From Oreocharis arfaki (lineage: Eukaryota; Chordata; Aves; Passeriformes; Paramythiidae), in contig VZRR01011464.1 in the NCBI GenBank assembly GCA_013398015.1, positions 456,779 through 520,778 of the forward strand: a DNA stretch of 64,000 nt, read 5' to 3'. Of the stretch, positions 21,701-36,700 are shown piece after piece; the stretch's first letter is position 1; each line of letters opens with the position of its first letter. The position numbers and the translations under genes are program-made. Below the pieces are notes generated by a model. That model was not told where the DNA came from. It made no database searches and saw nothing but the letters and a program-made list of their open reading frames with translations.

Positions 21701-24700
21701 ATCAACTGTGGGTACTCAAACTGGTGTGCCAACTGTATATCAAATGGTCGCTGTCAAAACCCACCCGAGCCACAGGTGCACAGCCATGAGGTCCCAGTTA
21801 AATCATGGTGGAGGCAAAGTGACAGATTTCCTTTGGCTTTTCTCAACCACCACTTCATCTCAAAAACAAAGCAACCCAAAACTCAGCTATGTTTTCATAA
21901 AGATTTCAAGCCAAAAGCTGTAGAAGAGTGGTTTTTTCATATCAGACCATATGGCAGATAATAAATATCTGAGGGTCTGACGGCTGATAACTTCCTACAT
22001 AGGCATGGGCAGAAAATACAATTTCAGTAATCAAGTTTCCTGACAGATAATGCCACGTCAGTCTTCACACATCCTCGCTCTGTCTCATATATCTTTAGGT
22101 TATAAACTACTCAGAGCAAGTACCCTTGTGGTGCTCTGATCACAGTTAGAGTATTTTAGTACTATTAGAGAATGTGTCAGACCAGAAAGGAGTTGCAGCT
22201 CAGTCAGCTCTCGTTAAATGGGACTTAAGGTTGCATCCTTGCCTTTATTTTGAATGATTCCTAAAAATTATAGGACATCCTGATTAAAACCACAACAAAA
22301 CAACCTCTACTCCCAATTGTCTGTACGGATGCCAGCGGCAGGAAAGGGTGCTTGTTAAGAGGTGGCTCATTTGCAGCTTTCTAAGTCTCAGTTAGTTTTT
22401 CCAGCTGTTACAGGTAACAGAATACATTTTTCATATTGGGCCTTTGGAGTCACTGAGAAGGGTTAAGCTGCTCACACCATCCAACCTGACTTTGTTCTGC
22501 AAACAGAAAAACTGTGTGCCTTCACCCACCTCAAAGATCATCAAGCTTCTCTAACAGAGACAAAGAATTCAGTTACATGACACATTTGAAAAACTTGGTT
22601 TTCTTCACCATTCTACCTTGTGTGAATTGTTTATGCTTATGGGTGACCAGAAAGCAAAAATCCCCAGAGAGCAAACCAGCATGAAGTCTGGTTACAGCAT
22701 TCTGCCACAGTTAAACGGTTCTTTTATAACTACTTGGTGGTGAAAATAAGTTGACTTTCTTTGTGTTTTTTTCCTCCTTCCAGACTCTGACAGCACCTGC
22801 TCCATTTGCAGATGAAACAAGCTGTCAATGCCAAGCCCCCCACGAGAAGTTAACCATTGCACAAGCCCGCCTGGGAACACCAGGTATGTGGAGAGAGCTA
22901 CATCCACAGGCTCACGGGCATTCCCAAAGCACTGGTTCTTCCATACAAACATTAATTAATGTTTATTTGTGCCTTCTACTCAAAAGCAAAAGCCTGATGT
23001 CTAGTGCTATCAAATAATGGAGAAAAAGCCAGCAACTACAGAGCCATTATGTTCTATTAGAGAAAAAATAAGAGAAAACATTTTAAGTTAGATGTTTTTG
23101 TGGATGTTGGTTGGAAGGCTGGCTTACCAGCCTACTCCAGCCAGCCTGAAAATTGTGTTATATAGAAGCTGCCTTCTGGGTTCTCGTCTCATACTGCCTC
23201 TGTACGGTGGAAAACTTTTCTTTCACTGATGTTCCTGTTGATCACATCAGACCTTCAGTGGCCTTAAATGTTATTTGCCAATTTCTTTATCTGGGCATCT
23301 GTGATTGGACTGGGGAAGCAGGATGGTTTCACATAAAGCCCCAAATGCATCCTTCAATTCCCCCTTTTTCAAGAGATTATTTTTAAAAAGCTTTTATTTA
23401 CTTACTTTATTTATTTAAAATAATCTTTTAAAGTATGTACACATTATAGGAGCAAGCTGCAGCTTTCCAGTCAGCTCTGCAAGGAACAATGTTCTCCCAT
23501 AGACCCTTGGATGCCCTGACTACAGAGACACCTCTCTGCAGTTAGAGAAACGTGGAAACACAGTCCATGGAACCTGGACCTCTGTTGCTTTCATATCCAC
23601 TGTGCTTTTGCTTGGAGGTGGCAAAGCATGTCATTTGAGAAAGCAAGTCCTTTTTCAGTCTGGAGGCTGCTGCTGAAGGCACTGTACCAAAAGAGTTATA
23701 AGAGTGTTAGCAGGAGAAAAAGAAGTTACAGGCTCATTAGAGAGAAGAACTTGGGGAAAGTCTGAAAAAAGGGAAGTGAAAGGTTTACGTAGAAGAGATA
23801 AGCAACAAATTTTTGCAGCAGTAAGCTGTGGTAAAAAGCAAGTCAAGGCAAGAGAGAAGGGAAAGGGAGATGATGGGAAAAAATCCATAAGGCATAACTG
23901 ATTAAAAAGGCAGAGAGAAAAGAACAAGACATATGGTGGAACTCCGAATGAGGCAGGAAGATGACATTTTTGCTAAATTAGAATATGGGGATGATGGATG
24001 ATAATAAATAGGGTAAGTCTGAGAGAAAAACACAGAGAGTACAAAGAACAAGTAATGTGCAGTATCAAACACTGCAGGTTCACCTGTGGTGCTTTTGAAT
24101 ATCAGAACTGGGGTAAATCTCCGCAATCATCTGATCTGGGAGCAAAAAGCCATCCAGTAGAATTAAGTGCAGCTTGTTTGGGATCTGAAAAATCACTGTT
24201 GTGTTTCTTTCTCCACAGTTGACAGACCTGTCAGAGTGTATGCAGATGGGATATTTGACCTCTTCCACGCTGGCCATGCTAGAGCTCTTATGCAAGCCAA
24301 AACTCTATTCCCAAATAGCTACTTATTAGTAGGAGGTAAGATCAGAGTAATTTATTGCACTGGATTTTTGCTTCTGTGCTTCACTAGCAGAGAGTTATTG
24401 CTGTGCTCCCACCTCCAGCTGTTTATACACTATGACTTGAATGCTGCTTTCACTCAGGGGCTTTCTGTAGGTGGTTTGCCTTGAATTACATCTTACAATT
24501 GCATCAATTAAAGTGAAAGTCAAATTCTGCCCTCAGCAGCACAGGCACAATTCCCATTCTAGTTAAAGCAGGTGCTTGCCTGGCTCTGAGCTTAAAATAG
24601 CTCCATATGAATAATTTACCTTTTTCAGTTACTTGCTCAAAATTGTTCAAAGATGGAGATGAGTGAATGAGAACAACCATTATTTATTTCTGGCTCATTT

Positions 24701-27700
24701 GTCCCTTCGCCAGCCAGGCACAGCCCGTGACCTCTGCCTGCCAGGTCCAGACCCAGCCTTCAGCATCATCACACAAGCTAAGTCTGGCCCGTTATCACTG
24801 AAGACCCAAATGTAGGTCGTGAGTGGAATGTAATTTCAGTTCATAGGTGTCCCCAGGCAGGTTACTTTCTTAATTTTTTTTTTTGCTATGAATATCTTCT
24901 TTTCTTGCTGCATGCCTGGCTACCAGCTGTTAAGCAGTTGGCGTGTGCCTGAGGAGTCACTGGAGGGTGGCTCTTTCCTGCCTAGTTGGCTGTGCAAGCC
25001 CTACTCTCATGAAGCCTCATAAGTATGCAGTTTGGTTCCGTTTTCCTTGCACCTCCAGGGTTGAGATATTCCTCGCAGAAACTTTTCACAGCAACCTTCA
25101 TTCAGATGCTCAAATGCTTTACAGTGAACGTGAATGCAACCTTCTGAGACTATTAGGTGCATTGTTTTGCATATTTGTCCCAAGCAGTTGAAAGGGGGAG
25201 AAAAGACCCAACACAGAGGAAAAGCAAAATCTTACTACAGACACATTTTTTTGGTTTTACTCAAGTTTATGAAGTTCCCACAGAGCTTCCTGTGAGGTAA
25301 AGGACAAGTCCCTTTGTTAGGAAGGAAACATTAAGGATTCTCTGATTTCCTGCTGAGCCAGACAACTTGCAGAAGAACCAAGTGGAGGTGCAAGACTATG
25401 AGGTTTAAAAAAAATGCAAGTTATGTACATTTTGTTGCTTTTAAAGGATTAGGGGTTGCCCCAGATAAGGGAAGGAGCTTTGAGGCAAAAGCCTGGCTCC
25501 TTTGAAATTTATGGCATAGCTTCACTTTGCCCTTATTTTTGGAGTGAAGGACAAAGCAGCCAGCACTCATCAGCACCTTCTCCCAGCAACTCACTGTGTG
25601 TTAGCATGTTTGAAAAATGGGCACCTTCCCACACCCACATACGATTTGTGCTGCAAAAGCACCAGTGTCATACGTCTTTGTGGGCATCATGACCAACCCG
25701 TTCTATTTCATGTTGTGAAGACAATTATTTGGACCTAAGATCACTTTTCTTTTTAAAATAGGCATTTATACCTTCCCAAATCAGTCATTAGAGCAGGATG
25801 ACAGATTCAAAAGAAGTACAAAGAAAGATACTGTGTCTGCATTGTACATGAACAAATAGTAATCAGAAAATAAAATCAAACCTTTCTTCAAAATTCAAGC
25901 AAAAATTACTATTTTCCAATAGTTTTGGTAGACTTTTTCTTCCAGGAGAGGGTAGCCTAAAGATGTCGTAAAGGCTGTAAATAAATACAAATACAGTTTC
26001 TAAAGGGATCTTTCTACTGAAAATGCTTTGATCACCATTAAATTTCTTGTCAGCGGGCATCAAAACTGACATAATAGGATAGAGTAGCATTTTGCTTGCT
26101 GAAATTCATACGTATGTTATTATCTGGCTTTGAATTTTGCACAAGCTTCAGGGCTATCAGAGCCTTTCTATGTTTTTCCTACTTTAGAAGTCCTTAATGA
26201 CCATCACAGCAAGAACATCCATTTCAGATCTCAAAAAAGACTGCATCTTTGCCAGCACCTTGCCTGATAGGTTGATGTTTTCAAATTAGAAAGAAGCAGC
26301 AGCTGTAGGGCTACTCTCACACTTCACTGCACCACTAGGAATGTTGCACTTATCATTTGTCAAGTACATTTACAGACAAATGAAGTCCAAAGGCACAGGT
26401 TTGACCTGTGCTGAAGGACAACCACTGGCAACCTAGCTGTAAATGGGTATCACATTATTCCATGTGGGGTGTCAAATGACTATTGTAGCTGTAATGTTGG
26501 ACAGAGACGTTTGTGGAGAAGGTCACCGGTTTTTACACAACATTATGTGGGTAGAAAGATAATACTTAACTTTTGCAGTCCTCTGGTAATGTGGGTGTTG
26601 CAGCCCCTCATTTTAAAAGCAATGTGACGAAGTGTTGGTACATCCAGAGTTAAAGATGCAGGATTTCTGGACCTTTAACTCCGCTCATTTCACTAGAGCA
26701 TATGGCTTCTCCCAGTCCTTTCCTTGGGGCTTCCTTCTGCAGCTTCCCATTTGAACATGGCACAAGCCATACTTCTCTTTCTGTGAAACCTGCTGAACTC
26801 AAAGCTAAGATCAGAGATAGATTCCTACGAAGTTTTTTATGAATCGTTTTCCATCAGGGTTAATTTAATGAGAAACCGTCCCACTGTGATTTTGAGCTTT
26901 GTTGGCAAATTCACCTTTTAGAGTGTTGTTTACATAAAAATGAAAAGCAGGAAGAGGAGGCCCAGAGAGGCGGAGGGGTCTCCATCTTTGGAAACTCAAC
27001 TGGACATGGCCCTGAGCAACCTGTAGTTGACTCTGCTGGGAGGAGGGGTTTTGGATTAGGTGATGTCGAGTGGTCTTCCTGCCTCGACCATTTTGTGATA
27101 CCTGAAGTTAGTGAGCACTCTGTGATTGTCCACACTGTGTTCTTTGGTTGGTTTCAAAGCATTGGCCATCGTCCCTGAAATATCACAGCTCATTAAATCC
27201 CCACTTAGAGTGGGGTTTACCTTAGCATGTAAAGGATACCACCTGAGATGTCCTCCGATATCCTACTTGGCCTCTGGCTGCCAGAGAGAGAAGGCTCTCT
27301 CATTGTTACACAGTTGTATCTGCCAACCCCAAGCAGAACTCTTAGATGCCCTGGCACACCCCAAAAATCACTAAGCTAATTATTAAGTGTTTAGTGGTTT
27401 TATCTAGGAGTAAACAAGTCCTGGTCATGCTGATTTTACTGAATGTGGAGCCATTTTGCTCATACTTCTATATTTTAGTTTGCAGTGATGATTTAACTCA
27501 TAAATTCAAAGGCTTCACTGTGATGAATGAAACGGAGCGATATGAAGCCCTCAGACACTGTCGTTATGTGGATGAGGTCATCAGAGATGCACCCTGGACA
27601 CTGACACCTGAGTTCCTTGAAAAACATAAGGTATATTTCTCCCCTTATCTCTTTGTACACTGACACTTGAGAATAAGCAAGTTTGAAATTCTGTTAGGTG

Positions 27701-30700
27701 GAGCAAATTACTTAATTCAGTTAATTCCAGTCACTGAAATTAGGTACATAGCATTCCTTGCCTCTATCTCTGTCGGAAAACGTTATATTTATTTTGCCTT
27801 TCTTTCTCAATACACTGAGATGATTTCTCTGCTGGGATTTTTGAAAGGTAAAATAACACTGAAAAAATTACTGATAAATTGACTTTCAGAAAAGGAGATG
27901 GTGAACCAGGAAAGGTGTCACCTAGTGACTGAAGTCCTGAATTAAAGGCATGTTTCTTATTAATGGCAACAGGTGCAATATGTAAAAATACCACATGCCC
28001 TCTAAAAGGCAGGATCGGGTGTTTTATGTGCTATTGGTTGCCTTGCAGCATATATGAATCATAACAAAAGCATAATTAACTAGGATATATTTTAGTGTCC
28101 ACATCACTGGGTGACAAAATGACAACCTGATAATGCTAGGTATGCATGTATGTATGCACAGCCCTGAGGATCCAAAATCGATTATCCTGCCTCCATGGTT
28201 TTGAAAGCCAAGGCTTCACCACTTGCTTTTGCAGTAGGAATAAAAGCGGGAGCATGTTTTTTGGGTTTTGTGCTGCATATCATACTGAGCCAGTCAAAGT
28301 GATGTGGTAGTGGCAGTGCTTTTGGAGAGAAGGTTTCTGGTTTTACATACTTGATCATACAACACAGCAGTTGCTGGCCCAAATCTAGTACAATACACTA
28401 GGTGGTGGCTTTAGGATGAGAATATCAAAAGCAAGTTAGCTAAAGTCAAGAAAAGAGATAACTCTCCATAACAATCCCCCAGTGAACCAAAATTTAGCAA
28501 TGGTGGGATGTGATTATTCTTCTGTTCACTGGCAGATTGACTTCGTAGCACATGATGACATCCCGTACTCTTCCGCTGGATCGGATGATGTATACAAACA
28601 CATAAAGGAGGCAGGTAAGGCCAGCTTCACATTTTTAGTGCCTTCCTTTTCAGCCTCAGCTCAAATTCTTTTACTGTCTTTTAACCACAACTGCTGGGGG
28701 AGAAGCAGTAGAGATAGTATCACATTGTATTACACCCTCGTGGTAGGTACTGCTGACTTGAGCAGAAAGATTAACTTTTAAAAAACCTCAGAGGACATCC
28801 TCGGCTGAATTCGTGCCATAACCCCAAGGAAACCATTCAGATCTAGCATGAACAATTTTGTGGTGCTTGACTGAGACTTTTGAATGGATGAAAATGAGTT
28901 GAGTTCCCACAGCAGCCCAACCAACTTTAATCGTTTTTTGATAACCACAAACTGATGGCTCCTTGACACATCCCAGTCCTGAATATGGGCAAGCAAAGGC
29001 AACCTTCAGGAGCCATTAGGATTCACTTGCACTGAGGGTCCTTTTCGTTACACTGGCAGAGGGCTTAAATCAGTATCAGACTAATTAATTTGCCATGACT
29101 ATTTAGCAGTTTGGTTGACTACCATATTACATTGAACATGAAGATGCTGAACTCATTAGGAGTTTGTACCTCTTTGTTTCAAGGAAGATGAATTAAATTT
29201 GAGGAGGTAACATTAAGCCCCTGTTTGCCAGCAGTAGCTATCCTAACAGAGTGAACAGTGCAGGAGGAGGAACAAATCACATCCTTCTTCTCCTGCCCCC
29301 TGGAGATGCTGCTTTGAACTCTGGCAAATCCAGCCTCTTTCAGTTCTGCATAAACAGGTATATTGTAGGCTTGAAAAAATTCCAGAGCAATCTCCCTGAT
29401 GGTAATAGGTCATGCAAAATGACCTTCCCAAGCTATACAGTGACAGCTATAAACCAGGTATCGACCTGAGCTGAAGGAGTAAGCTTTTTATAGCAGCAGT
29501 TCTTGATCTTTTTTCACTTGTGAACCTCCCTGTGGTATCAGACTCAGAGCCCTCCTTTGGGAATGACTGTTCTATAGTTTCGGAGCCAACACCAGCTTCC
29601 TTCAGTAAGGCAATGAAAAAAGGCCCCTCTGGTGAGAATGGCTCACCAAGGGACATAATGCACACATTCTGGACAGACAGCTATTTTGCTTTTCTTCTGT
29701 AAAGTGCTGAGTGCACAGGACAACATGACAGGAGCTCTTGGTGTCACTGGATCGTTACCAGACTGGGTGTGGGAGTGCCCAAACCTGGCACACCCTTCTC
29801 TGCTGTCATTGGGCATAGGCCCGGTGCACACACGACCCAATGAGAAACTCAAACTTTGCAGAAGAGAGTTCAGGCTTGCAGCTTCAGGGACTTGTGGTCT
29901 GTTTTGTCTGTCACCACGAGATACTAGAGAAGCATCTTGAGTCTTGTATTGCTGAATTTTGCTACATATAAACTGGGAATAATTTTAACTTATTTGTGAT
30001 GAATTTTGAGATCTAGTGCTGTAATAGTCCCTAATGCTCCAGAGCAGTATTATTAGAATAATGAATTTCCCCTTTCTCCTAGGGGTTTTGTTTTAAATAG
30101 ACCAGTGCTGTTGATGCATTTGCACTTTCTTCCATGGTTCTACTACTCCCATTATCCCACATCAGGTTGTTGGAGAGCAGAAAAGCAGATGGGAACTGTG
30201 GAGCTCCTTGGGTAGATTTTCATGGGCTCCCAATTCCCCAGTGCCTTCAGTGAGTGGGAGGGCGAAAGGGCAACGGTGAGCTGGGTAACAGTGCTCTGAC
30301 TAAACCTCTGCACATCTGTGAACAAATAGCATGGAAAACATGGATCAGTCCAACGCATGAAGCATATGAAAGCAAAGTCAGTGACTAAGGATAATGTTCA
30401 CCTACAGCTCCACTTTCAGCTTAACAAAAGTGGGATTTGGATTTTGTTCATGTATTCTTGTAACTCCTATCTATAAAGGTTTCTGTCTCAAAGTGGGTTT
30501 CACTGCTTCCAAAAATAGTTTCCTGAGTGACTGCTGCAAGCCTGAAAAGAAATGATATGGGAAACATGTCTGGTCATGATTAAAGTAATCTATTTTTTTA
30601 GCAAGGTATTAATTAGACATCAGAAAGAAAAAAATATCACATAGCATTTAGTCACAAGGGGCTGCTAAGCTTCTTGATTCCTTCTCTGAGTCTTCTTCTA

Positions 30701-33700
30701 ACCCTGTCAAATTAGCTACCAATGCCTGCTTACTTCAAGTGAACGTGTGAGGATTAATTTGCCAGGAGCTGTAACACCATTTTAAGACAAAGCACTACTT
30801 TTTTTTCCCAAACCATCTCCAGTCTTCTTCCCCCCCCCCCACCTATTTCATCAGCAGCTTCATGTTGCATTTACATATAAGCGATAGTAGTAATTTTTTT
30901 GTAGCCCTAAATAAGTACTAAACCAAGGTGTGCCAGCACTCTGCTACTATTGCATTTGTGAATTGCATTAACAGTTCAGGTGCTCCTGCTGGGTGAGGAG
31001 CAATTAGAAAGCGACATACATCTCAGTTGTGCAGAGGAAAATACAAGCAGTATTGACAAATGGCCAGTTTTCTTGGAGACTGATTTGTCAGAGCAGGGAG
31101 GATGGTTATGCAGCCACTGATATGGCTGGGTGGACATGAAACACTACCATTACACTTCACCTTCGTGTTATAAACTACTGGAACCTCCAGGGTGTTTTCC
31201 AGTTACTGTAATGCATCTTTTTCCTGGCTTTGGTCAAGGCTAGACACTGGTCTGTTCTACTCAGCAGAACAAAGACTGTCAGGTGGTGCAGCACAGGAGT
31301 GGAAATAAAGGAGAACAGCAAACCTCCCCACTCCGTTATATAACATTAAATAAGGGCTGTGCTTATGGAAAGAACTGTTCTGTGAATTGCCACAGCTGTG
31401 AAGCTTGGCTTTCCTGGCTTGGGAGCCCCTGCCAGTCTAATAACTTCCACATCACAGCTGACACTGTACAGAGGGCAACTTTTAGTCTTTCTAAAGACTT
31501 GAGAAAAAATGAATAGTATAGCAACCTTGCCTTCCCCAAACCCACGCAGAAACAACAGGAGAGAACTAGGAATAAGGCAGAATTGCAAACCTCTTACCTT
31601 TGGTCAGGCATTTTTTTGTTCATCCTCAGCTATCTGCCGCAGTGCCTGGTCCTGCCAAGCTTTATCAGCAGGCTTTCTTTTCCCACTTTGCTCAGGAATG
31701 TTTGTACCTACGCAGAGAACCGAAGGTATCTCCACATCGGATATCATCACACGGATTGTCCGGGACTACGACGTGTATGCCCGGCGCAACCTCCAGCGAG
31801 GATACACCGCCAAAGAGCTGAATGTCAGTTTCATAAATGTGAGTACAGTGATCTGCATTTCCTCCCCAAACACTCTCTCCTAGCATCGTAAATGTAAAGG
31901 TTAAGGAATTCTATTTTGATCCTGCTGATTTTTAAATAGCTGTAAAGAACTTAATTTAAAAGGAACTGGTAAGCTGAGGGTAGTTTTAATTGCTCCTATT
32001 AATTAGTAGCTTCATTTCCATCTTATGCTTTTAACAAAGCTGCTGCTCCCCCTTCCTCCTTGAGCTGTAGGTGACAATAACACAGTAGGAAGGAACCCAC
32101 CCTCCCACCAGAGGCTGCTCAACCACTCACCCAACACACTATTTCCTTCTTTATTCCTATTCCGAGAAGGCAGCCCAGAGAGCATGGATTTTGAGATCCA
32201 AAGTTTCTCTAAAATGTGATAAGATTAAAAAAACCAACAAGACAAAAACCCAAAAAAACCTCAAACAAAACCCGTCACAGAGCAGTGAGATTGCTAGAAA
32301 AAGCTAAAATGGTTTTCGAAGGACAAGGAAGTATGCTAGGAAGCTGGTGCATAAACGATGCTGCTGTAGAGCTCAGAAGCCACAATGGCAAGAGCGCCAT
32401 GTGAAAGGATGGCTCAGATTATTCATCTTCCACATGCAGACCTGCCCCTCCAGTGAGAAGTGGAACACTTTACAGAAATTAGGCTTTACCTTCCTTCATT
32501 TTCTGTTTCAAGTCTTGACTTAAAACCTCGAGATAACCCACATAACTGAAATCTCCCTTGTTGTGACTGAGATGTCTCACAGTAGGATTTCTCACCTCCC
32601 TCCCTGGAGCTTGGAAACCCCCTTGACTGAATTGTGTCATTTCATTAGAGTTTAGTTTATCTGTTTCTTATTTTGAAGTCTGGCAGATAAACCCCAGATC
32701 ACAGGGCATAAATATTTATTTCACTGTGCTTTTTTTAAACGTCTTCTACACCTTTAAAAAATCCTGCTTGTAAGTACTCTGCCCAGAAGGATCCCTATTG
32801 CAAATATCCATTAAAATAAGGCATGCTGGATGCCATTGAGGTTCTCAAATTTATTTTTTAGCAGCTGTGAGGTTAAGATACAGTTGCATAAAGTTATGCT
32901 TCCCTACATCTCAGACACTGATGTCTCCTAAAGAACCTCCTGACATCTGGTTGTTTAGCTTACGGTAATTTAAATGCAGAAATACTGATTTGCACCAGAG
33001 ACTGTTTGTGTTTCAAAATTAATTCCCCATGATTTCACAAGGCAGAAGAGCACTGGTTTCCTCATTAAAGAAAGGGCTGATCATCTTTTAAGTGCGGAGT
33101 GAGTTTGGTTTCTTTGGACCTTGGGGATTTTGTTTGTGCTTGTGGGCTGCAAAGACACTTCTTTTAGCGATTTGTGAGCTAGGATAAATCCCACTTCAGT
33201 GCTTGTTTTTAAAGTAAATTCAAGTGGCCATTAAATGGAGTTAACTGAGAATTAAAGCCAATAGTGATCTGTGCTTCTACACAGACCACTACATCTTCAA
33301 GAGCACAGTCTTGCTTGTCTGCTTGTACCAAAAATTTGTGGAGCACACAAGTATTTCAAGACAGAAGCCCTTTAATCCTGAAGTATTTCAGAAGCTTTTG
33401 CCAGGAGCTCTGTAATATTATCTTCTGTGACTTAGCAACTAGGAGTTGCTCTCTTTTCTATGAAGTTTGCTGGCCACAAGTCACTTCTGTGTTGCAGCCA
33501 GAAGCTCCTGTATTAGCCAGGCTCAGAGATTAAGAGAGTTTTCCTTCTGCTCTGCAGAAATACACCCAAAGTGACATTTTGGTCCAAATTAACATCCAGG
33601 CTGGCAAGTCAGCAGTATTTCCTAGGAAACATAGGGAGATTTGCCTTTTGCCTACTGTTAAGTTTGAGCTGGTAATTTCTCACTCATATCCTTCACAAAA

Positions 33701-36700
33701 TTTCTGTAATTTTCAAAGTGCACTCAGTTTGAAAATACAGAAAGATTCATGTAGTTGATTAAACACAGTAGTCACACAAGAAGTCTTTTCCATATGTACC
33801 TTCTGCACTTCATTCCACAAACGTTAAACTTGCATTTATAAAAGTAGCGTGGGAATAGCTAATCAAGGCCATATGTATTAGGATGCATTAATGCAATTTT
33901 TTTTCCTCTTCTCAACTGCTTGTGGCTGATTATTTCCAAGCTTTTTATTAATTTCTGACCACACTTTTAAAACAGGAGAAGAAATACCGCTTTCAAAACC
34001 AAGTGGACAAAATGAAAGAAAAAGTCAAGAATGTGGAAGAAAAGTCAAAAGAATTTGTTTACAAGGTGGAAGAGAAGAGCCATGACCTCATTCAGAAATG
34101 GGAAGAAAAGTCCAGGGAATTTATTGGCAACTTTTTAGAGCTATTTGGACCTGACGGAGCTTGGGTAGGTATTCTGCAATCCCAGGAAGTCCGAGTGTTT
34201 TTATTTCTCCTCTCTAACACTGGTCAAGAGCAGATACTTCTGCTGCAGTCTTAGTCTTGAAAGCCAGCACAGCAGAATAATGACAAACCTGGCTGCTGAA
34301 GCCATTAATGCATACCAATACTGCAACATAAGGATTTGCTGCTTCTGGCTGTTGCTTGTTTGGGATAATATCTGTATTTTATGAAGGTGTGATGCTGAAC
34401 ATAATACTGCATTCAGCAGAGCTGCATCACAGCACCACACAAGCAAACGGGCCAATACAGCCTGTTGGCCCCGTTAGCATTAAATGCAACCACTCCGACA
34501 TCAGGGATATACACTGGAGGTAGTGAGGGAAAACAGGACCATTGAAGTAGTTCTCTTCATGCTCTGTATTCAGCGGTAGATTATAATTTCCAAACTTCAA
34601 AAACTACTGATGTAAAGTTCTAAGAAATTATTTTACATGTCAAGTTCAGGCTCATCTAACTGACAGCAGGGAAGGCTCAGGTGGGACTGAAGCACTTGGA
34701 AAGCTCTGCTAGTTATGTGCTGGCTTCACAGAGCCATTTACTAAAGGTCCCCAAGTGCCTTGGAGAGGCAGTCAAGAATCTGCAACAACATCTTTCTGGG
34801 GAGAAACCTTCTCAAACCAAACTCATGCACTGAGTGGTGAGCTGGTGGCACTTCAGAGCCCCAAAGGAGTCTTGGCCCCCATCTGTCAGTTCTGATGGCT
34901 TGCTAGACCTCAAGAAGCTTTGTTTTCTTTTATGACTTTGCTGCATTGAAACCAGTAACAAAGCTTAATTTGAATGTAGAATTTATCTGTGTTGGGATGA
35001 AAGCCCAGACCCTCCAGTGCAGGCACCGCCCCAGACACACTGCTCTGGTTGCAAACTCTGAGTGAAAAAGGCATCATCTGTTGGAAGGAACTCAGCAGAG
35101 CTTTGGTTTGTAAACAAACACGTAAGAAGAGTCACAGAGCTTCTGTGAATTAAGTAGCACACATCAACTCCGTGTCACAACTCAGTGCCACCAAATCAAG
35201 CAGTACCTGCCTGTTACTGGAGTTCTCATCTTTGCACTGACTTGCCGTGTTGGTTACCACTCAGTTGAGAAAAACCTAAAATTAGGCTGTGAAGGCTTCA
35301 GAGCAGAGACTTTGTCATCTTACAGCTGCTTCTGTCCATGCAAAGGCAGTGATCACTGAACAACACAGGCTCCAGGCACATGAACAATGACCTTATCTAA
35401 CAGTTTGTTCATGGATGCTGTCATGTTCCTGGAGGAGGGCAAGAAGGTAGCTCTTCTGATGAAATGCCCAGGTTTACCCGCATTGTCCACATCTACATGA
35501 AGCTTCCTCTGTGAGTTGTTGCCCATAGAGCTTGTTGTGTGTTCCCCATGTGGATGGTCCTGTGGCCATAGGTGCTGAATAACTAAAGCTGATGCTAACA
35601 GAGCACGTGAAATCCACAGGAGGTGAGATGAGTTTAGCTGTGCAGAGAGAGGAAAAGAATTCAAAAGCATTGACTTCATTTCCTGGCTCTACCCACTCAA
35701 CACTGCACGCTAATGGCATTTTTAAAAACCTTTGCTGATAAAACATTTTACCAAATTTAGTTAAGGAAAAGATGCTCTGCAAAGGTCTTTTAAAATCTAG
35801 AAACTCTTGTTTTCTGAGTAAGTGTTTGACCACAGAGTAGGAAGTCTGGTGTAATCACAGAGACCTTTGCTAAGAACAAGAGGAGTGAAATCTCTTCACA
35901 GTGTTCTAGGAAAAGCATCAGTGACAGCAAGCCAAGAGGTGGTGTAGCTTTTTTTAAAATCAGTTTGAGCCTTCGCAACAGGAAAGACTTTTAAAATAAT
36001 GATAACTTACTATTAGTGTCAAAACTGTTATTAATGTTAATTTGCCTTATCACTGTTAGTTAGATGTTGCTTTTAATGTTGACATTAAAAGTACAGGAAT
36101 CGTTATGGGCATGCGGGATTTCTAGATCAGTAATTTGCATGCCATTAATATGCTATTATTATTTCACAAATAATTATTATAATATACTTTATGCTAGCAT
36201 CAATTTTCTGAAAGTAAGGGCTGTGTAACCCACAAAAAAAATACCCATTTGTGAAAGAGGTCAAAATGCCAGTTTGCAAATGTCTAGATGTCTACAATTC
36301 ATTGGCAATTTTGCCCACCTGTGCCATCCCCCTGTGTGTATGTTTTCTGCAAGAGTCACAGAGGGATCAGAAACAATGATTAATGTGGCACGAAGCCTTT
36401 CTGTGTTGTGAGACAGGACCACCACACAGCCTGGCGTGCAGGGCCTAATGGCAGAGACACCACTCCAGGGTGCAGGTGTCCATTCCACCTCCTCTCAGAC
36501 ATGTACAAGCAGGCACCTACAGCTGAGGTCAGTGGAGAGAAAGCACAGCTCACAGGGCAGGGTTTCTGCGCCAGTCTCCCTCAGAAATGTCCTTTCAGAT
36601 CAGGTGTCCCTTCAGGGGGCTGGCTTCCCCCTGCTCAGCACACAGGGGCACTCAGGGGAGGTTGCCTTCCAAACAGCTGCATCACCTCAGACATCACCAG

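Larger units (their letters stand above)
9790..22783 (+). other. PCYT1B: PCYT1B intron 1 (about 13 kb)
   Basis: The donor is GTGAGT and the acceptor is a T/C-rich tract ending TTCCTCCTTCCAG. It holds the 3' half of the CpG island, a CR1 copy (15984-16854), an antisense LTR (about 18500-19150) and poly(A) runs near 14949 and 19238. No other exon was recognised. Long first introns often hold enhancers, but none can be shown here. Confidence 0.9.

Noticed and set aside
23700..23900. Purine-rich block upstream of PCYT1B exon 3, considered as a coding Lys/Glu-rich segment
   Set aside because: No homology and no splice signals; it is low-complexity intron sequence.
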